Positions 41,723 to 53,123 of a stretch of DNA of 64,000 nucleotides are shown here, piece after piece; positions within the stretch are counted from its first letter, which is position 1; each line of letters starts with the position of its first letter. The DNA is from Orychophragmus violaceus (lineage: Eukaryota > Streptophyta > Magnoliopsida > Brassicales > Brassicaceae). Under the pieces are notes generated by a model, which made no database searches, had not been told where the DNA came from, and saw nothing but the letters and a program-made list of their open reading frames with translations. A program made the position numbers and the translations under genes. Location: positions 39,779,789 to 39,843,788 of the forward strand of contig CM058239.1 in assembly GCA_030180135.1 (NCBI GenBank), in the 5' to 3' direction.

Positions 41723-44700
41723 ATGGCCAAACTGAGATCTTTTACGACTTATTCCCTTAGTTATCTCCTTTTAGTTCCTTTCTTATTCTTCTTCATATTC
41801 AATTGCTTATCATGTTTTCGTTTTTCATGTGTTACAGCTTGTTCCAACTCCACCGAAGATCAACACCATCACCACCGGAAATGGGTGGGTCCTTCAGGTC
41901 ACAAAGTCATCACCGTCTCACTTAACGGCCACGCTCAGTTTCGCTCCGTCCAAGATGCGGTGGATTCCATACCAAAGAACAATAACATGAGTACCGTTAT
42001 CAAGATTGCTCCCGGTTTTTACCGGTAATCTAGAATCATCTAATTCTTCTTTATTTATTTGTTTCGTTTCATGCACACATGCAAACTAGCTTGGAGTTAA
42101 AATTTAACTTTTGCATATGTACATTTTACAGAGAGAAAGTGGTGGTTCCAGCGACAAAACCGTACATAACGTTTAAAGGAGCGGGTCGGGACGTGACGGT
42201 TATAGAGTGGCACGACCGTGCCTCCGACCGTGGTCCTGACGGTCAACAATTACGTACTTATCAAACCGCTTCCGTCACAGTCTTCGCTAATCATTTTTCC
42301 GCTAGAAACATTAGCTTTACGGTACTATTTGAAGAGATTGAGAGATTATTGAAGAAGAGGTAAAAGCTTTAACTTTTATTGATTCAACTTGAGGTTTTCG
42401 ATTACGGCAGTAGCTTATTTATAGATAGATGAATAGGGTTTACAGATCAGTGACATCATCAGCTAGTACACTGAATCTATTAGCCGTTGTGACAGCTTGA
42501 GGTGAGGATAAGGCCAAAGTTCTTTTCTTGTCAATTGTTGTTGCAGAACCGTTTTGGTCGTCTCCCACCTTTTGACTGTTTTTGTCTTCATCTTTGTTGC
42601 AGGTTTGCTGAGCTGGTTTGGAGTTGGGCTGAGAGCATTTGGGCCTCCAAATCTGGCCTGAATGTGAAGCAGATTTGGGCTGAGTTCTATTAGCCTCCCT
42701 CAAACTTTGAGTGGGTGGAAGACTTACTCCAAGTTTGCTCCTTAGCGATTGGAAAGGTGCTTGAGGTAAAAAGACTTCGTGAATATATCCGCAATCTGCA
42801 TAGTATTAGGTATGTGTTTTACCTCCAATGCACCAAGTGCCACTCTTTCTCTAACATAGTGATGATCCCTTGTAAAATGTTTGGTCTTAGAGTGAAAGGA
42901 AGGGTTGGCTGAGAGCATCACAGCTGATAGGTTATCGCATAGCAGAACCGGAGTTGCAGGTAATGAAATCTTGATTTCCTTGAGCACTGAGCATAACCAG
43001 GTGATTTCTGAAGCAGTTTCTGATAGCGTTCTATACTCTGCCTCTGTTGAACTCTTAGATATAGTAGGTTGCTTCTTAGAGGACCAGCTTGTTAGATTGG
43101 AGCCTAGATAAGTGCAGAAACCCCCTGTTGATCTGCTAGTGATAGGACATCCACTCCAATCGCTGTCACTGTATGCTGTCAATGTAAAGTCTGTGTCCTT
43201 GTTGAAGAGAATGCCCATGGTAATCGTTCCTTTTATGTATCGCAGGATTCTCTTTAGATGATTGAAATCTGACTGAGATGGAGCATGCATCTTCTGACAG
43301 ACAAAGTTGACAGCAAACTGGATATCTGGCCTTGTTAATGTGAGGTATTGTAGTTTTCCAGCTAAGCTTCGAAAGTATGTTGGATTTGGAAACAACGGAT
43401 CTTGCTCAGTGACCTTATTCAGCTGCAGTGGTAACGGTGTTGGCATGGGAGCACAGTCAGCCATTGATGCCAAAACCAGGAGATCCTCAGCATACTTCTG
43501 TTGTGAGAGAAAGAGACCAGTAGGATGAAACTGAGCTTGCATTCCCAGGAAGTACTGCAGTGGACCGAGATCTTTCATCCTGAATTCTGTGTTGCGTTTG
43601 TCAAGCAGACTGGTGAGAAGTTCTGAGCTGTTACCAGTTAATATCATATCATCGACATAGAGTAGTAGTATGATGATGTTCTTATCTTTGATGCAGACGA
43701 AGAGTGAAGGATCAGGATAGCTGCAAACAAAGCCAAACTCCAAGAGAAAGGTACTGAACTTGTTGAACCAAGCTCTAGGAGCCTGTTTTAGACCATAGAT
43801 AGACTTGTGAAGTAAACAGACATGGTTAGGATGAGTTTTGTCAACAAAACCTGCTGGTTGCTTCATGTAGACAGTTTCATGAAGATCTCCATGTAAAAAG
43901 GCATTTCTGACATCAAGTTGTTTGATTTCCCATTGCAGAACCGTAGCTACATGAAGAACAGACCTGATTGTTGCTGTTCTAACCACTGGACTGAAGGTAT
44001 CAAGGTAGTCAATTCCCTCTTCCTGCTCATAGCCTTTTGCAACTAGTCTAGCTCTTAGCTTGTTGAGAGTTCCATCTGCATTTAACTTTGTTCTGAAAAC
44101 CCATTTACAGCCTAATACATGCATACCTTCACTCTGAGGAACCAGAGACCATGTAGCAGTTTCTCTGCAATTGTCAATCTCCTCTTCCATTGCAGCTTTC
44201 CATCCTGAATCCTTTAGAGCCGCTGTAACAGTTTGCGGTTCAGGATGAGAGACTTTATTGATCATCAGGACATATCTGGGGTTTGGCTTCCTAACTCCTA
44301 CTTTGGACCTTGTAGTCATAGGATGACTGGATCTACTGGTGGATGTAGCAGGAGCAGGAGACGGCTGAGAGCTAGCTTCTGTAGTCTGATTGTCAGCAGG
44401 TATCATCTGAGAGGATCCTGAATGTGAAGCAGATGTTCTACCAGTGTCTCCTGAGGAGACTTGACTGTTGATGTTTTGAGTTGCTGTGGATGGAAGTGGA
44501 GGGAAGTCAGCTTCAGTGAATATAGTAGAGATTGGAGTTGCTGCAGGAAGAGATGATACATAGATTGGCTCTGGTGTACGTCTTCTGTTTCTTTCTCCTG
44601 TCTGTGGAGAAACAATGATTTGTTCCTGCATTGGCGATGTGTGACCTTTCTGCCAAGCTGCCAAAAGAGGAGTAGTGGGAACTTGTTGCAGATGTGAGTA

Positions 44701-47700
44701 TCGATCTCTGAATGGAAATGTGGTTTCATCAAACACCACGTGTCTGGAGATGTATACTCTTCCAGTAGGAGGATATAAGCACCGGTATCCTTTGTACCTG
44801 GCGTTGTACCCGAGAAAGACACAAGCTAATGACCGTGGATCAAATTTGTTAGCAGCATAGTCCCGTAGGGTAGGAAAGCAAGCACAACCGAAGGCTCGAA
44901 GTGCTGTATACTCAGGAGCTTTTCCCATCAGTCGCTCATATGGACTTTGATGCTCAGGCAGAGAAGAGGATGGCAGAAGGTTGATCAGGTAACTTGCAGT
45001 GAAGAATGATTCAACCCAGTATCTTTGAGGTATCCTGCTTTCAAACATCATGGAGAGAGCTAATTCAGTGATGTGTCTATGCTTTCTTTCAGCAAGGCCA
45101 ATTTGCTGAGGAGTGTGAGGACAAGACACTTGTTGCAAGATTCCACAGTGTTGTAAGTGATTGATAAAGACTGTGCTTGTGAATTCTCCTCTAGACAACA
45201 ATCTGCTTCTGATGATGTTTGGCATAGGAGATTGATTTGAGTGTGTTGTAAGATAACTCAAATCAATGCTCAAATGAGCTTATTTAGACAAAATATAAGT
45301 AGCTCACTGAGCTTTATTAAATGCAGTAAAATAAAGAGAAAGGAAAGGGGATGTGTTTGTCACCAAGAACTTAAACGATTTTGTGAAATACTTTGATTCT
45401 TAATTGATCAGGTTTCATTACATAGCAACACCATTTATATAGAACTCATATTGTAAACCCTAATACAAAAGGCTTGTTGCAAAACACAATGGGCTTTGAG
45501 ACATTTCTTTGGGCTTGCTCTTACACTCCCCGGCAAACTTAGCATCGGGTGAAAACCAAGAGGCTGAGTTTGAATCCAACTGAAGATGGTTGTGACAGGA
45601 GCATGAGTAGTAGAATATCCATATGAAGTAGGTAGAGATGATTCTACTCAGCTTAGAGATTAGTCATTAGTGTGAGAACATCTTCAGGTTCTTTTGACCT
45701 ATTTGTCTCACAACGAGTTGGGGATTTTACCCTCTTAACTCGACTAAGCTATCTCATGGCCAAGAGAATTTACTTCCCACAACTATAAACCTCTTGTCAC
45801 TCTCTGCTTCCAATCATTTACCACCAAAAATACTGCATTTTAACAACCAGCTATTCTCTTTGACATTCCATCAAACACTTTGTGTGCACATCTAATCATC
45901 CTTAGCAAAACCCAAAATTAGCCTATCAATCCGCTTCACAGGTTCCATCTCTAGAAATCTAAGCAGCAACTAGCATCTCAGTCTGTCAAACACCTATCTC
46001 TTACCATTTTAATGAAACAACCACTTTACCGTGACAAAAGGATTGAGCTTTCTGCTTCTTCTCTTTCTTCATTTTTTTTTTTTCAACTCCTGTCGTTTCT
46101 GGCTCCTTCCTCCATCGTCACTGGCTCAATCCTTAGCATCAGCTTTGAATCAGATGGTGGAGGATGAATATCTCTGTCCTCGTCGAGATTGGATCTGCTG
46201 GTATAACGTGGCAGAAACAGATTTGTTTTAGAGGATCGCAGCTGCTGCAGATCTCTCGGCGTTTTATGTCCGAGAGAGCTTCGGCGTAGTGATGATACGC
46301 GTGAGCAGCTGAACGGTTACGGTTCGAGAAGGGGATTAGACTGACAGACTAAAAGTCTCCGAAAGAAGAAAAATAAATTTCCTTTTGTTGGGTGAGATGG
46401 ACAGATGATAAAACAAAGAACTTGTAATGGTTGCTTCAGGATTTAGTCCCTGGAGCTCTGATACCATGTTGACAATCTCAAATCAAGAAAGATTTGAGCT
46501 TTATTGAAATAGAAAATTGAAGTAGCTCTTCATGAGCTTTATTGTGCAGAAAAGTAAAGAAAGGAAAAGACTTAAATTGTCACCAAGAAGAAGATGAATT
46601 TGATTGATCTCATACAAAGTGAAGAAGAAGCTGTCGTGAGACAGCCAAGATACTTTACACAAACACTACAACTTCATTTTTATATGAGAATGCATTTGGC
46701 TAAAACCCTAGTTACATGGGCTTCATATGGGCTTCTTGTGGATCTTCTAATAGTCCCCCGCAAACTTAGCGTCGGGTGAAAACCAAGAGGCTGAGTTTGA
46801 ATGCAGCTGAAGATGGCTTGGACAGGAGCATAAGTAGTCGAACAAGATCACTGTGATGTTGGTTGATGGCTGAGGAGTGTGAGGACAAGACACTTGTTGC
46901 AAGATTCCACAATGTTGTAAGTGATTGATAAAGACTGTGCTTGTGAATTCTCCTCCTCCATCACATTGGAAGGAACCAATTTTTCAGTTAAATTGATTCT
47001 CTACTTGTGATTGAAACTTGCAAAAAGTGGAGTAAAAGTCTGATTTTATTCGAAGTGGAAACAACCAACAGAACCTTGACCAGTGGTCTACAAAGAGTAC
47101 ATAATATCTGAAACCCTGAACTGAAACAGATGGTGCAGGACCCCAGAGATCACAATGTATCCTTTATAATGGTCTTGAGGCTGAATAACTTGAAGCAGAA
47201 AAAGGTAATCTACTGCTCTTTCCAAGCTGACATGATTCACAGGTCTTGTTGAAGGTAGAGCTTATTTTTATTGACTTCTTAGCAGATAGAAGCTGGAGAA
47301 TCTGCGGATTAGGATGACCCAATCTCCTATGCCAAACATCATCAGAAGCAGATTGTTGTCTAGAGGAGAAGAGGGCTGCAGCTGAGGATTGATTCTCCAA
47401 CAGGTACAAGCCATTAAGGTTTCTTCCCTTGGTTAGCAACTTCTTTGTTCTCATGTCCTTCACACGAACCTCATTAGCATCGAATTTAAAAGAGCAAGGG
47501 TAGTCTTTTGTAACTTGTGAGACAGACAGTAAAGATTTTGCTATGTCAGGACACACAAGAACATTGTTGAGAGGTAATTTACCTGAAGAAGTGGCTATGG
47601 AGGTGGATCCAGTATGTGTGATTGGGAGATAGTTGCTGTCTCCTATCATCACTGAGTCAGATCCATGATATGGCTGAGAGTGCTGGAGGTGTTGGGGAGA

Positions 47701-50175
47701 GCTAGTGACATGAGCTGTTGCTCCACTGTCTGAAAACCATTCAACACCTGAGCTGTCAGTGACATCAGTAATCCGGAGTGCAGCTAGAGCAGCAGGAATC
47801 TCATCATACTGGTAAGCATTGTTGAATCTGTGCCAGCACTTTAGAGCTGGATGACCAGGCTTTCCACAAATCTGACATATTGTTCTGTTTTGGCCATCAC
47901 TTGACATTCCTGAGATTGAAGAGGAACTGGAAGATGGGGATATTTGCTGATGAAACCCTCTTCCCCGTGTTGACAAAGATCCACCACGACCACGTCCTCT
48001 TGAGTAGCCGCGTCCTCTTGTGTTTTGATAGTAACCTCCATCAGATCTTGTCATGTTTAAAGCCAGATGAGGTGTTACAGACGGCTGAGTTGTGTAACTC
48101 TGAATACGGTCGTCATAACCAGTGAGCTTCGGAACAATATCATCGAAGGTAGGCAGAGGGTAAGAGTCCAAGATGTTTTCAATGGTAGTCTTGATAGGCT
48201 CATACTCTCTTCCTAGACCCTGAAGCGCAGCAAATATTTTCATCTCATCATCCACCGAATGACCAATGGACTGAAGTTGATCACAAATGGTCTTGATTTC
48301 TTTCAGGTACTCCATCATAGACTTATCTTGTTTGGAGATGGTTTGGAGTCTCCTTTGTAGCTCAAAACGTCTGGATGAGGTAACTCTGTTGAAGTGCTTG
48401 GATAAGCAAGTCCAGATCTCATATGCAGTGTTGCAGTCGACCACAACACTCATGATATCTTCAGCAAACGACCCCAACAACCAAGAAGAAACCACCTGAT
48501 CTGTGCGAATCCAGTAATCATACTCTGGGTTTGGCATCTCCGATGTAGTGTTGTTGATCCCTGGAACAGTGAGAGTCATAGGTGGTCTTGGTGTCTCGCC
48601 AGTAGCAAAGCCAAGCATACCTTGGCCACTAAGAAAGGCAATGACTTGACGCTTCCATAACACATAGTTCCTCTCGGTTAAGGTAATGGTGATGCAGTGA
48701 GTGACGTTGAGGTTTGGATAAGTAAAGCCCGAAGATGAGAGCTCCATGGCTCTGATACCATGAAGAGATTGAGAGATTATTGAAGAAGAGGTAAAAGCTT
48801 TAACTTTTATTGATTCAACTTGAGGTTTTCGATTACAGCAGTAGCTTATTTATAGATAGATGAATAGGGTTTACAGATCAGTGACATCATCAGCTAGTAC
48901 ACTGAATCTATTAGCCGTTGTGACAGCTTGAGGTGAGGATAAGGCCAAAGTTCTTTTCTTGTCAATTGTTGTTGCAGAACCGTTTTGGTCGTCTCCCACC
49001 TTTTGACTGTTTTTGTCTTCATCTTTGTTGCAGGTTTGCTGAGCTGGTTTGGAGTTGGGCTGAGAGCATTTGGACCTCCAAATCTGGCCTGAATGTGAAG
49101 CAGATTTGGGCTGAGTTCTATTACTATTTAATTCTTTTTTTTGGGGGTCTAAGGTACTATATAATTCTAATGCAAAACATAAATTGTTTAAGAAATATAT
49201 ACATATATATACACACACATATATATATATATATATAATTTGTTTTTTTTACTTATAATAAAATGTGAGTCTTTTTCGTTCGTTCATTTTCCCAAAATGC
49301 GAAGAATACTGCGCCGGCGCCGATGCCGGGAATGCAAGGATGGCAGGCGGTGGCATTTAGGATCTCTGGCGACAAAGCTTACTTTTCCGGCTGTGGATTT
49401 TACGGTGCACAAGACACTTTATGCGATGACGCAGGCCGTCATTACTTCAAGGAGTGTTACATCGAAGGCTCTATCGACTTTATCTTCGGTAATGGCCGCT
49501 CCATGTATAAAGTAAGGAAACAAAAATTGAAAATTATATCGCATTAATGAATAAGTTTGTTTATGACTTTGTATTTACAAATTTATTATAATATCATAAT
49601 GAAGATGTCTAAGAGATATTGACCAATTGAGTTATAGTTAGTTTTGTGTTAGAGATTCACAATAAAACAGCTGATGTGTTAACTGTTGGTGAAGGATTGT
49701 GAGTTGCATTCGATAGCGTCAAGGTTCGGGTCCATAGCGGCGCACGGGAGGACATGCCCGGAGGAGAAAACCGGTTTCACGTTCGTGGGTTGTCGAGTAA
49801 CGGGGACGGGCCCTTTATATGTGGGCCGGGCTATGGGCCAATACTCACGCATCGTCTACGCCTACACCTACTTCGATGCTCTTGTTGCTCATGGTGGCTG
49901 GGACGATTGGGACCATAAATCCAATAAAAGCAAGTACGTACTGTTTAATTACACATATTTACTATATTTAAAATTAAAAATATGATTTTGAGTTTAATCC
50001 AGAAATCTAAAAAATCAGGACGGCGTTTTTCGGAGTGTACAATTGTTATGGCCAGGAGCAGCAGCGACAACAGGCGTGTCATGGGCCAGAGCTTTGGACT
50101 ACGAGTCAGCCCATCCTTTTTATAGCAAAGAGCTTCGTAAATGGGGGACACTGGATCGCTCCTCGAGATGCTTAA
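41723..50175 (+). CDS. Pectinesterase (pectin methylesterase), five exons, Copia in intron 2
   Basis: Exons: 41723-42024, 42132-42321, 49305-49511, 49695-49933 and 50019-50175, all with GT-AG introns and consistent phases. Together they give 1,095 nt and 364 residues. It removes methyl groups from cell-wall pectin. A hydrophobic N-terminus (about residues 10-38) fits a secretion signal. There is no PMEI pro-domain (type II). Catalytic landmarks: GFYREKV, YQTASVTV, QAVAFR, GAQDTL, SIDFIFG and the GRAMGQYSRIV arginine region. I believe it resembles the Arabidopsis PME53 type, from memory only. Intron 2 is 6.98 kb because of Copia-3. In exon 5 about 24 residues between NCYG and IAKSF are read in a shifted frame owing to one lost and one gained base, so function is doubtful. 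Confidence 0.85.
42330..42692 (-). repeat. Copia-3 3' LTR (363 bp)
   Basis: On the minus strand it runs from TAATAGAACTCAG to ATCTCTTCA, so the first dinucleotide is TA instead of the usual TG in both copies. The TSD CTATT flanks it on the host side. The purine-rich tract GAGGGAGGC lies next to it. Confidence 0.93.
42742..45273 (-). pseudogene. Copia-3 integrase end, RT and RNase H
   Basis: Of 843 codons, the first 28 or so are not integrase but the product of an inverted filler and Copia LTR sequence. From GEFTSTVF on it is integrase (AERKHRH, RYWVESFFTASYLIN), a Ser/Thr-rich linker, RT (IKQLDVRNAFLHG, IYGLKQAPRAW, catalytic LYVDDMILTG) and RNase H (SDSDWSG, STEAEYR, CDNLSAV, IADIFTKSF). 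RT and RNase H look intact. The N-terminal integrase catalytic Asp region is separated from this frame. Confidence 0.9.
45184..45234 (-). repeat. 51-bp exact inverted copy of 47320-47370 (filler DNA)
   Basis: This stretch is the exact reverse complement of 47320-47370 in the Copia-3 GAG-pre-integrase region. It is joined to integrase sequence through the shared bases TTCTCCT, and to the foreign LTR block on its other side. Such a short inverted patch is typical of template switching during break repair. Confidence 0.9.
45244..46752 (-). mobile_element. Foreign Copia-like block: two LTRs in tandem with interior
   Basis: An LTR of 282 bp at 45244-45525 (minus strand TGTAAGAGC to ...TACAACA, with polypurine GCCGGGGAG next to it) and a diverged one at 46467-46752 enclose about 940 bp. 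The 46467 end touches a primer-binding site (46455-46466). Both LTRs also have the same PPT-side interior (GCAAACTTAGC, GTCGGGTGAAAACCAAG), so the order is interior-LTR-interior-LTR. That is a tandem or recombinant structure, not a simple insertion. No gene is seen in 45526-46454; a hydrophobic frame at 46031-46231 looks accidental. Confidence 0.7.
47164..48747 (-). CDS. Copia-3 gag, protease and GAG-pre-integrase
   Basis: The 527-codon frame starts MELSSSGFTYPNLN. The capsid region (UBN2-like, about residues 10-230) includes NYVLWKRQV and FAALQGLGREYEPI. An Arg/Gly-rich stretch (about 235-265) precedes the CCHC knuckle CQICGKPGHPALKC (about 290-303). Protease is WFSDSGATAHVT (about 337), with Asp-Ser-Gly in place of Asp-Thr-Gly, and GAG-pre-integrase is WHRRLGHPNPQILQ followed by CESCQLGKSSRLPF. 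The frame stops at the start of the integrase core. Integrase pieces continue at 46870-47163 without a long open frame. Confidence 0.9.
   Translation of the reverse strand: MELSSSGFTYPNLNVTHCITITLTERNYVLWKRQVIAFLSGQGMLGFATGETPRPPMTLTVPGINNTTSEMPNPEYDYWIRTDQVVSSWLLGSFAEDIMSVVVDCNTAYEIWTCLSKHFNRVTSSRRFELQRRLQTISKQDKSMMEYLKEIKTICDQLQSIGHSVDDEMKIFAALQGLGREYEPIKTTIENILDSYPLPTFDDIVPKLTGYDDRIQSYTTQPSVTPHLALNMTRSDGGYYQNTRGRGYSRGRGRGGSLSTRGRGFHQQISPSSSSSSISGMSSDGQNRTICQICGKPGHPALKCWHRFNNAYQYDEIPAALAALRITDVTDSSGVEWFSDSGATAHVTSSPQHLQHSQPYHGSDSVMIGDSNYLPITHTGSTSIATSSGKLPLNNVLVCPDIAKSLLSVSQVTKDYPCSFKFDANEVRVKDMRTKKLLTKGRNLNGLYLLENQSSAAALFSSRQQSASDDVWHRRLGHPNPQILQLLSAKKSIKISSTFNKTCESCQLGKSSRLPFSASSYSASRPL
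48749..48760 (-). promoter_or_regulatory. Copia-3 primer-binding site (tRNA-iMet)
   Basis: On the minus strand TGGTATCAGAGC directly follows the 5' LTR, and the gag ATG comes only two bases later. The element therefore has almost no leader, unlike the 1.3- to 1.5-kb leaders of Copia-1 and Copia-2. Confidence 0.9.
48761..49123 (-). repeat. Copia-3 5' LTR (363 bp)
   Basis: Two substitutions relative to 42330-42692 were seen. It is followed on the host side by TSD CTATT and the rest of pectinesterase intron 2, which includes a (TA/CA)n stretch at 49196-49236. Confidence 0.93.
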
Positions 50176-50321
50176 CCAGCTTCAAATGTTTTTACTACAC
50201 TACACGTCGTTTCCCTTCATTTCATAGCTTAGTTCATTCGTTTATTAATTTTATTATTATGATTTATTTGTAATACATGTCCGAGATTTAATTTTTTTTA
50301 TTATTAATTTCTTTTTTGCAA

Positions 50322-50441
50322 TACATGTCCGAGATACTTATCAAAATTTGTAAACTTGTATTTATAAAGAAATCAATATATACATGTTCGAGATACTTAT
50401 CAAAATTTGTAAACTTGTATTTATAAAGAAATCAATATATA
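50322..50441 (+). repeat. Two-copy tandem repeat, 59-bp unit
   Basis: TACATGTCCGAGATACTTATC... is repeated at 50322 and 50381 with one difference. It is AT-rich and lies just downstream of the pectinesterase gene. A third partial start is seen near 50276. Confidence 0.9.
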
Positions 50442-50494
50442 CTAGCAAAAAAGCTGGAGTACAACCATCTCGGAATTTAGTGTATTGGTGTATT

Positions 50495-50675
50495 CTAGCG
50501 AGTTAAAAAATGACAAATAAATAAGTTAATATAATTCATCCTGTAATTTATGTATTTTATATATGGTTATCTCTAGTGGTAGAACTCTATTTTCCTAATA
50601 CCATAGCGAGTTAAAAAAATAACAAATAAATAAGTTTACATAATTCATCCTGTAATTTATGTATTTTATATATAA
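50495..50675 (+). repeat. Spaced direct duplication, about 72 bp, period 109
   Basis: TAGCGAGTTAAAAAA through ATTTATGTATTTTATATAT occurs at 50495 and again at 50604 with small differences. No coding content. Confidence 0.85.
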
Positions 50676-50782
50676 TCTATTATAACATGAGACTATTTTG
50701 AAACTAACATTTTTATTATATTTATTACTTAATATGTAATTGTCATTTAAATATTTATTAATGTTTAAATTGTAAATATCAG

Positions 50783-52350
50783 TTTTTTTTTGTCGTCAAC
50801 TTTATATTAAAAACCCAAATGGGTCTATACAGAAGATGGACCGAAATACAAGATTGAAGTACAAATGAGCCAATAGGCCTGCTAAGATCTACATAAACGT
50901 AGAGGCAAACACGTGGTTTCGATTCATTCACATATGGCGTCAAAAGACGAATCCTGTCATGCAGCATCGGTGCCGGAGTGATCGCCGTTCGCCGGTTCCG
51001 ATGTATAGCATCTTGCACGCAGACTCAATCCTTCTGTCGATCTACCTTACCTTCCGTAAGAATCGCTAGAGAGCCGATCCAACTCCAAAGAGACTGTGCA
51101 CCGACCAGTTCCAATCAAGGGATTTGGTTCTTATCTGTTGGGAATGTCCTGAAATCTATTGTACTTACTCTGAGTGAGAGTTGTATTGTCGAGATGAGAC
51201 AGTCATATAATCCTAGGCAATCATAATGTTTTGCTAGAAACCACTTATGATCAATGAGTTTAGAACCCATTGCTAGTGTTATATGATCCTACAGGGTCAC
51301 ACACCTAAGCAAACTGAACAATAGAATGTGAGGTTGATCATTAATGTAATGATCTGATGAATACATATTTGATATGCGTTCAACATCGAGTTTCTGAGGC
51401 TATGTCGATCGTTACAACATGTGCATCAATCGACACAGATCGCGAATGGCCAGATTAACTTCGGTTTAATCGTTGGTTATTCGGGTCGTGGTATAAGTCA
51501 ACATATATATAAGTATATGGTCGACTTTTACAGACAATCCAACCTAATTCACAGCCACAGTAAGAAACCAGAAACCTCTCAAGAGATCCGATCTCTAAAG
51601 GCACTAGCATCCCTGCTGTTCAGTTCGTGTGCGTGTGGATACCAGTAGAGGCGCAGCAATTGAGGCGCTGTGAATCTCGAATACTTGCAAAACCCTTCCG
51701 CTGCTAATCACCAGGTAACTTCGAGATCTGTAGATTCAATATAATATGAACCCTAGATCCAAGGTTTCGGAATTCAGACTAGGGTTGCTAATCTGATTAG
51801 AACTGCTAGAAATTCCTACATTATCCGCCGAGACCACCATGGCGAAAGGTGAGGAAGAAGTGCAGAGATATTAATCCGAGAGAGCATAGGATAAGCATCA
51901 CCATTGATAGTTGCCCAAAACGCCATAAGAAATGAACCGCCGCGTCCCATCGTCTCCCGTTACGGACTCCAGCAGACTCGGTCAACTTGAGTCCGGGCAT
52001 CGGACCAACAGTGGAGGCTCGCGTCGAAGAGAACAATGAACCGACGAAAAGAAATCAGCGTCAAGGGGAGGAGCGCCGAGGAAGGAGATCGAAACCAACA
52101 TAAAACCGGAACAAAACCCCCGAACTCAATCGGGATACTGACCAGCGATAGAAGCCGGAGATTTATTCGACACAACAAAAAGCAGAACCATCAAGAGAGA
52201 TGGATCCGGAGAAACGAAAAACAAAAAAAGCTAAATATATACAACCAGACCACCGACAAAATGCCGGTGGCCGGAGACGCCGGAAATCACCTTTGTTGTC
52301 GCTCTGTAGTAAGAAAGGAGAGAGGAGAGAGAAAAGTTGGAAGTTGTGAC
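50783..52350 (-). mobile_element. Poly(A) retroposon remnant, split by a solo Copia LTR
   Basis: On the minus strand, a GC-rich sequence starting near 52350 runs to an A-run at about 50783-50792, just after TTAATATAAAGTTGACGAC. Removing the Copia LTR and its TSD leaves about 0.88 kb. It has no long protein. Length and poly(A) tail would fit a Sadhu-like or LINE-derived non-autonomous retroposon, but I cannot confirm the family. The 5' end is approximate. Confidence 0.45.
51136..51820 (+). mobile_element. Solo Copia LTR (685 bp)
   Basis: It starts TGTTGGGAATG and ends AAATTCCTACA, with TSD TTATC at 51131-51135 and 51821-51825. It is very similar to the solo LTR at 30080-30762. A mutated palindrome pair lies at 51403-51435. 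Confidence 0.92.
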
Positions 52351-53111
52351 CGTTTATTATTAGTTAACTCACAATGTCTTTTATTTTCCTTTTTATCTCA
52401 CAATTAAATCTTACAATTTTTTAAAAATCTTTTAGAAAAATAAAGTAAATTCGTAATTAATATTAAAATATATTATAATTAACATTAAATAAATTTTGAT
52501 TTCCAAAAATAAAAAGTCATGATTTTCGATATTTAAAAAACAAACAAAATAAGAAGTTTTATATAAAAATTATGTGTGCATAGTTTTGTTTTTTTATTCT
52601 CGAGTAAAACAAACTTCATGATACAATCTTACATAATAAACCAAATAGAAATTATATAGACAATAAATAAACAAAACTATATAATATAGTTCGGTAAAAT
52701 ATTTTTATTCAAATATAAAATTTAAAATTTAAATTAGAAAATCATAGGAAATCTAATTGGCCGTAATCAGTGGCGAATCCAAAACAGTTTTTAGCCGGAG
52801 ACAAAATATTATAAATATATTATATAATTTAAATATATATTATATAATTTAAATATATATAATATTTAAAATGAATATACATATATATATATAACTATAT
52901 ATAATTACTAAATAACAACAAACTTTTATTATAACAAATATATTAAATTATAGATTTTATATTATTTTTAGAAAAGATCCAATGAAAAACAGATACTAAG
53001 CCCTTTAAAGATAGTGAACGTGCGTATAGAAAAATGATTTTTTTTTTTTTAACGCTGATATTATTATTTCAACAATCAAGCAACCAAACCAAAGGGAATG
53101 GTAAAATTCAA

Positions 53112-53123
53112 CCCCCCCCCCCC
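53112..53123 (+). repeat. C12 homopolymer
   Basis: Twelve consecutive C in the LINE-3 3' untranslated region; length is prone to sequencing error. Confidence 0.95.

Larger units (their letters stand above)
42330..49123 (-). mobile_element. Copia-3: LTR retrotransposon inside the pectinesterase intron
   Basis: LTRs lie at 42330-42692 and 48761-49123 (363 bp each, two differences by eye). The TSD is CTATT (42325-42329 and 49124-49128). The primer-binding site at 48749-48760 abuts the 5' LTR. It is antisense to the host gene. gag-protease (48747-47164) is open, integrase is broken by a 1.6-kb foreign block, and RT and RNase H are open. It is unrelated at LTR level to Copia-1 and Copia-2 and lacks the TGTCGATCGACA motif. 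Confidence 0.95.

Noticed and set aside
46031..46231. Small frame with a signal-peptide-like start
   Set aside because: Lies in non-coding interior of the foreign Copia block; the hydrophobicity comes from a T-run.
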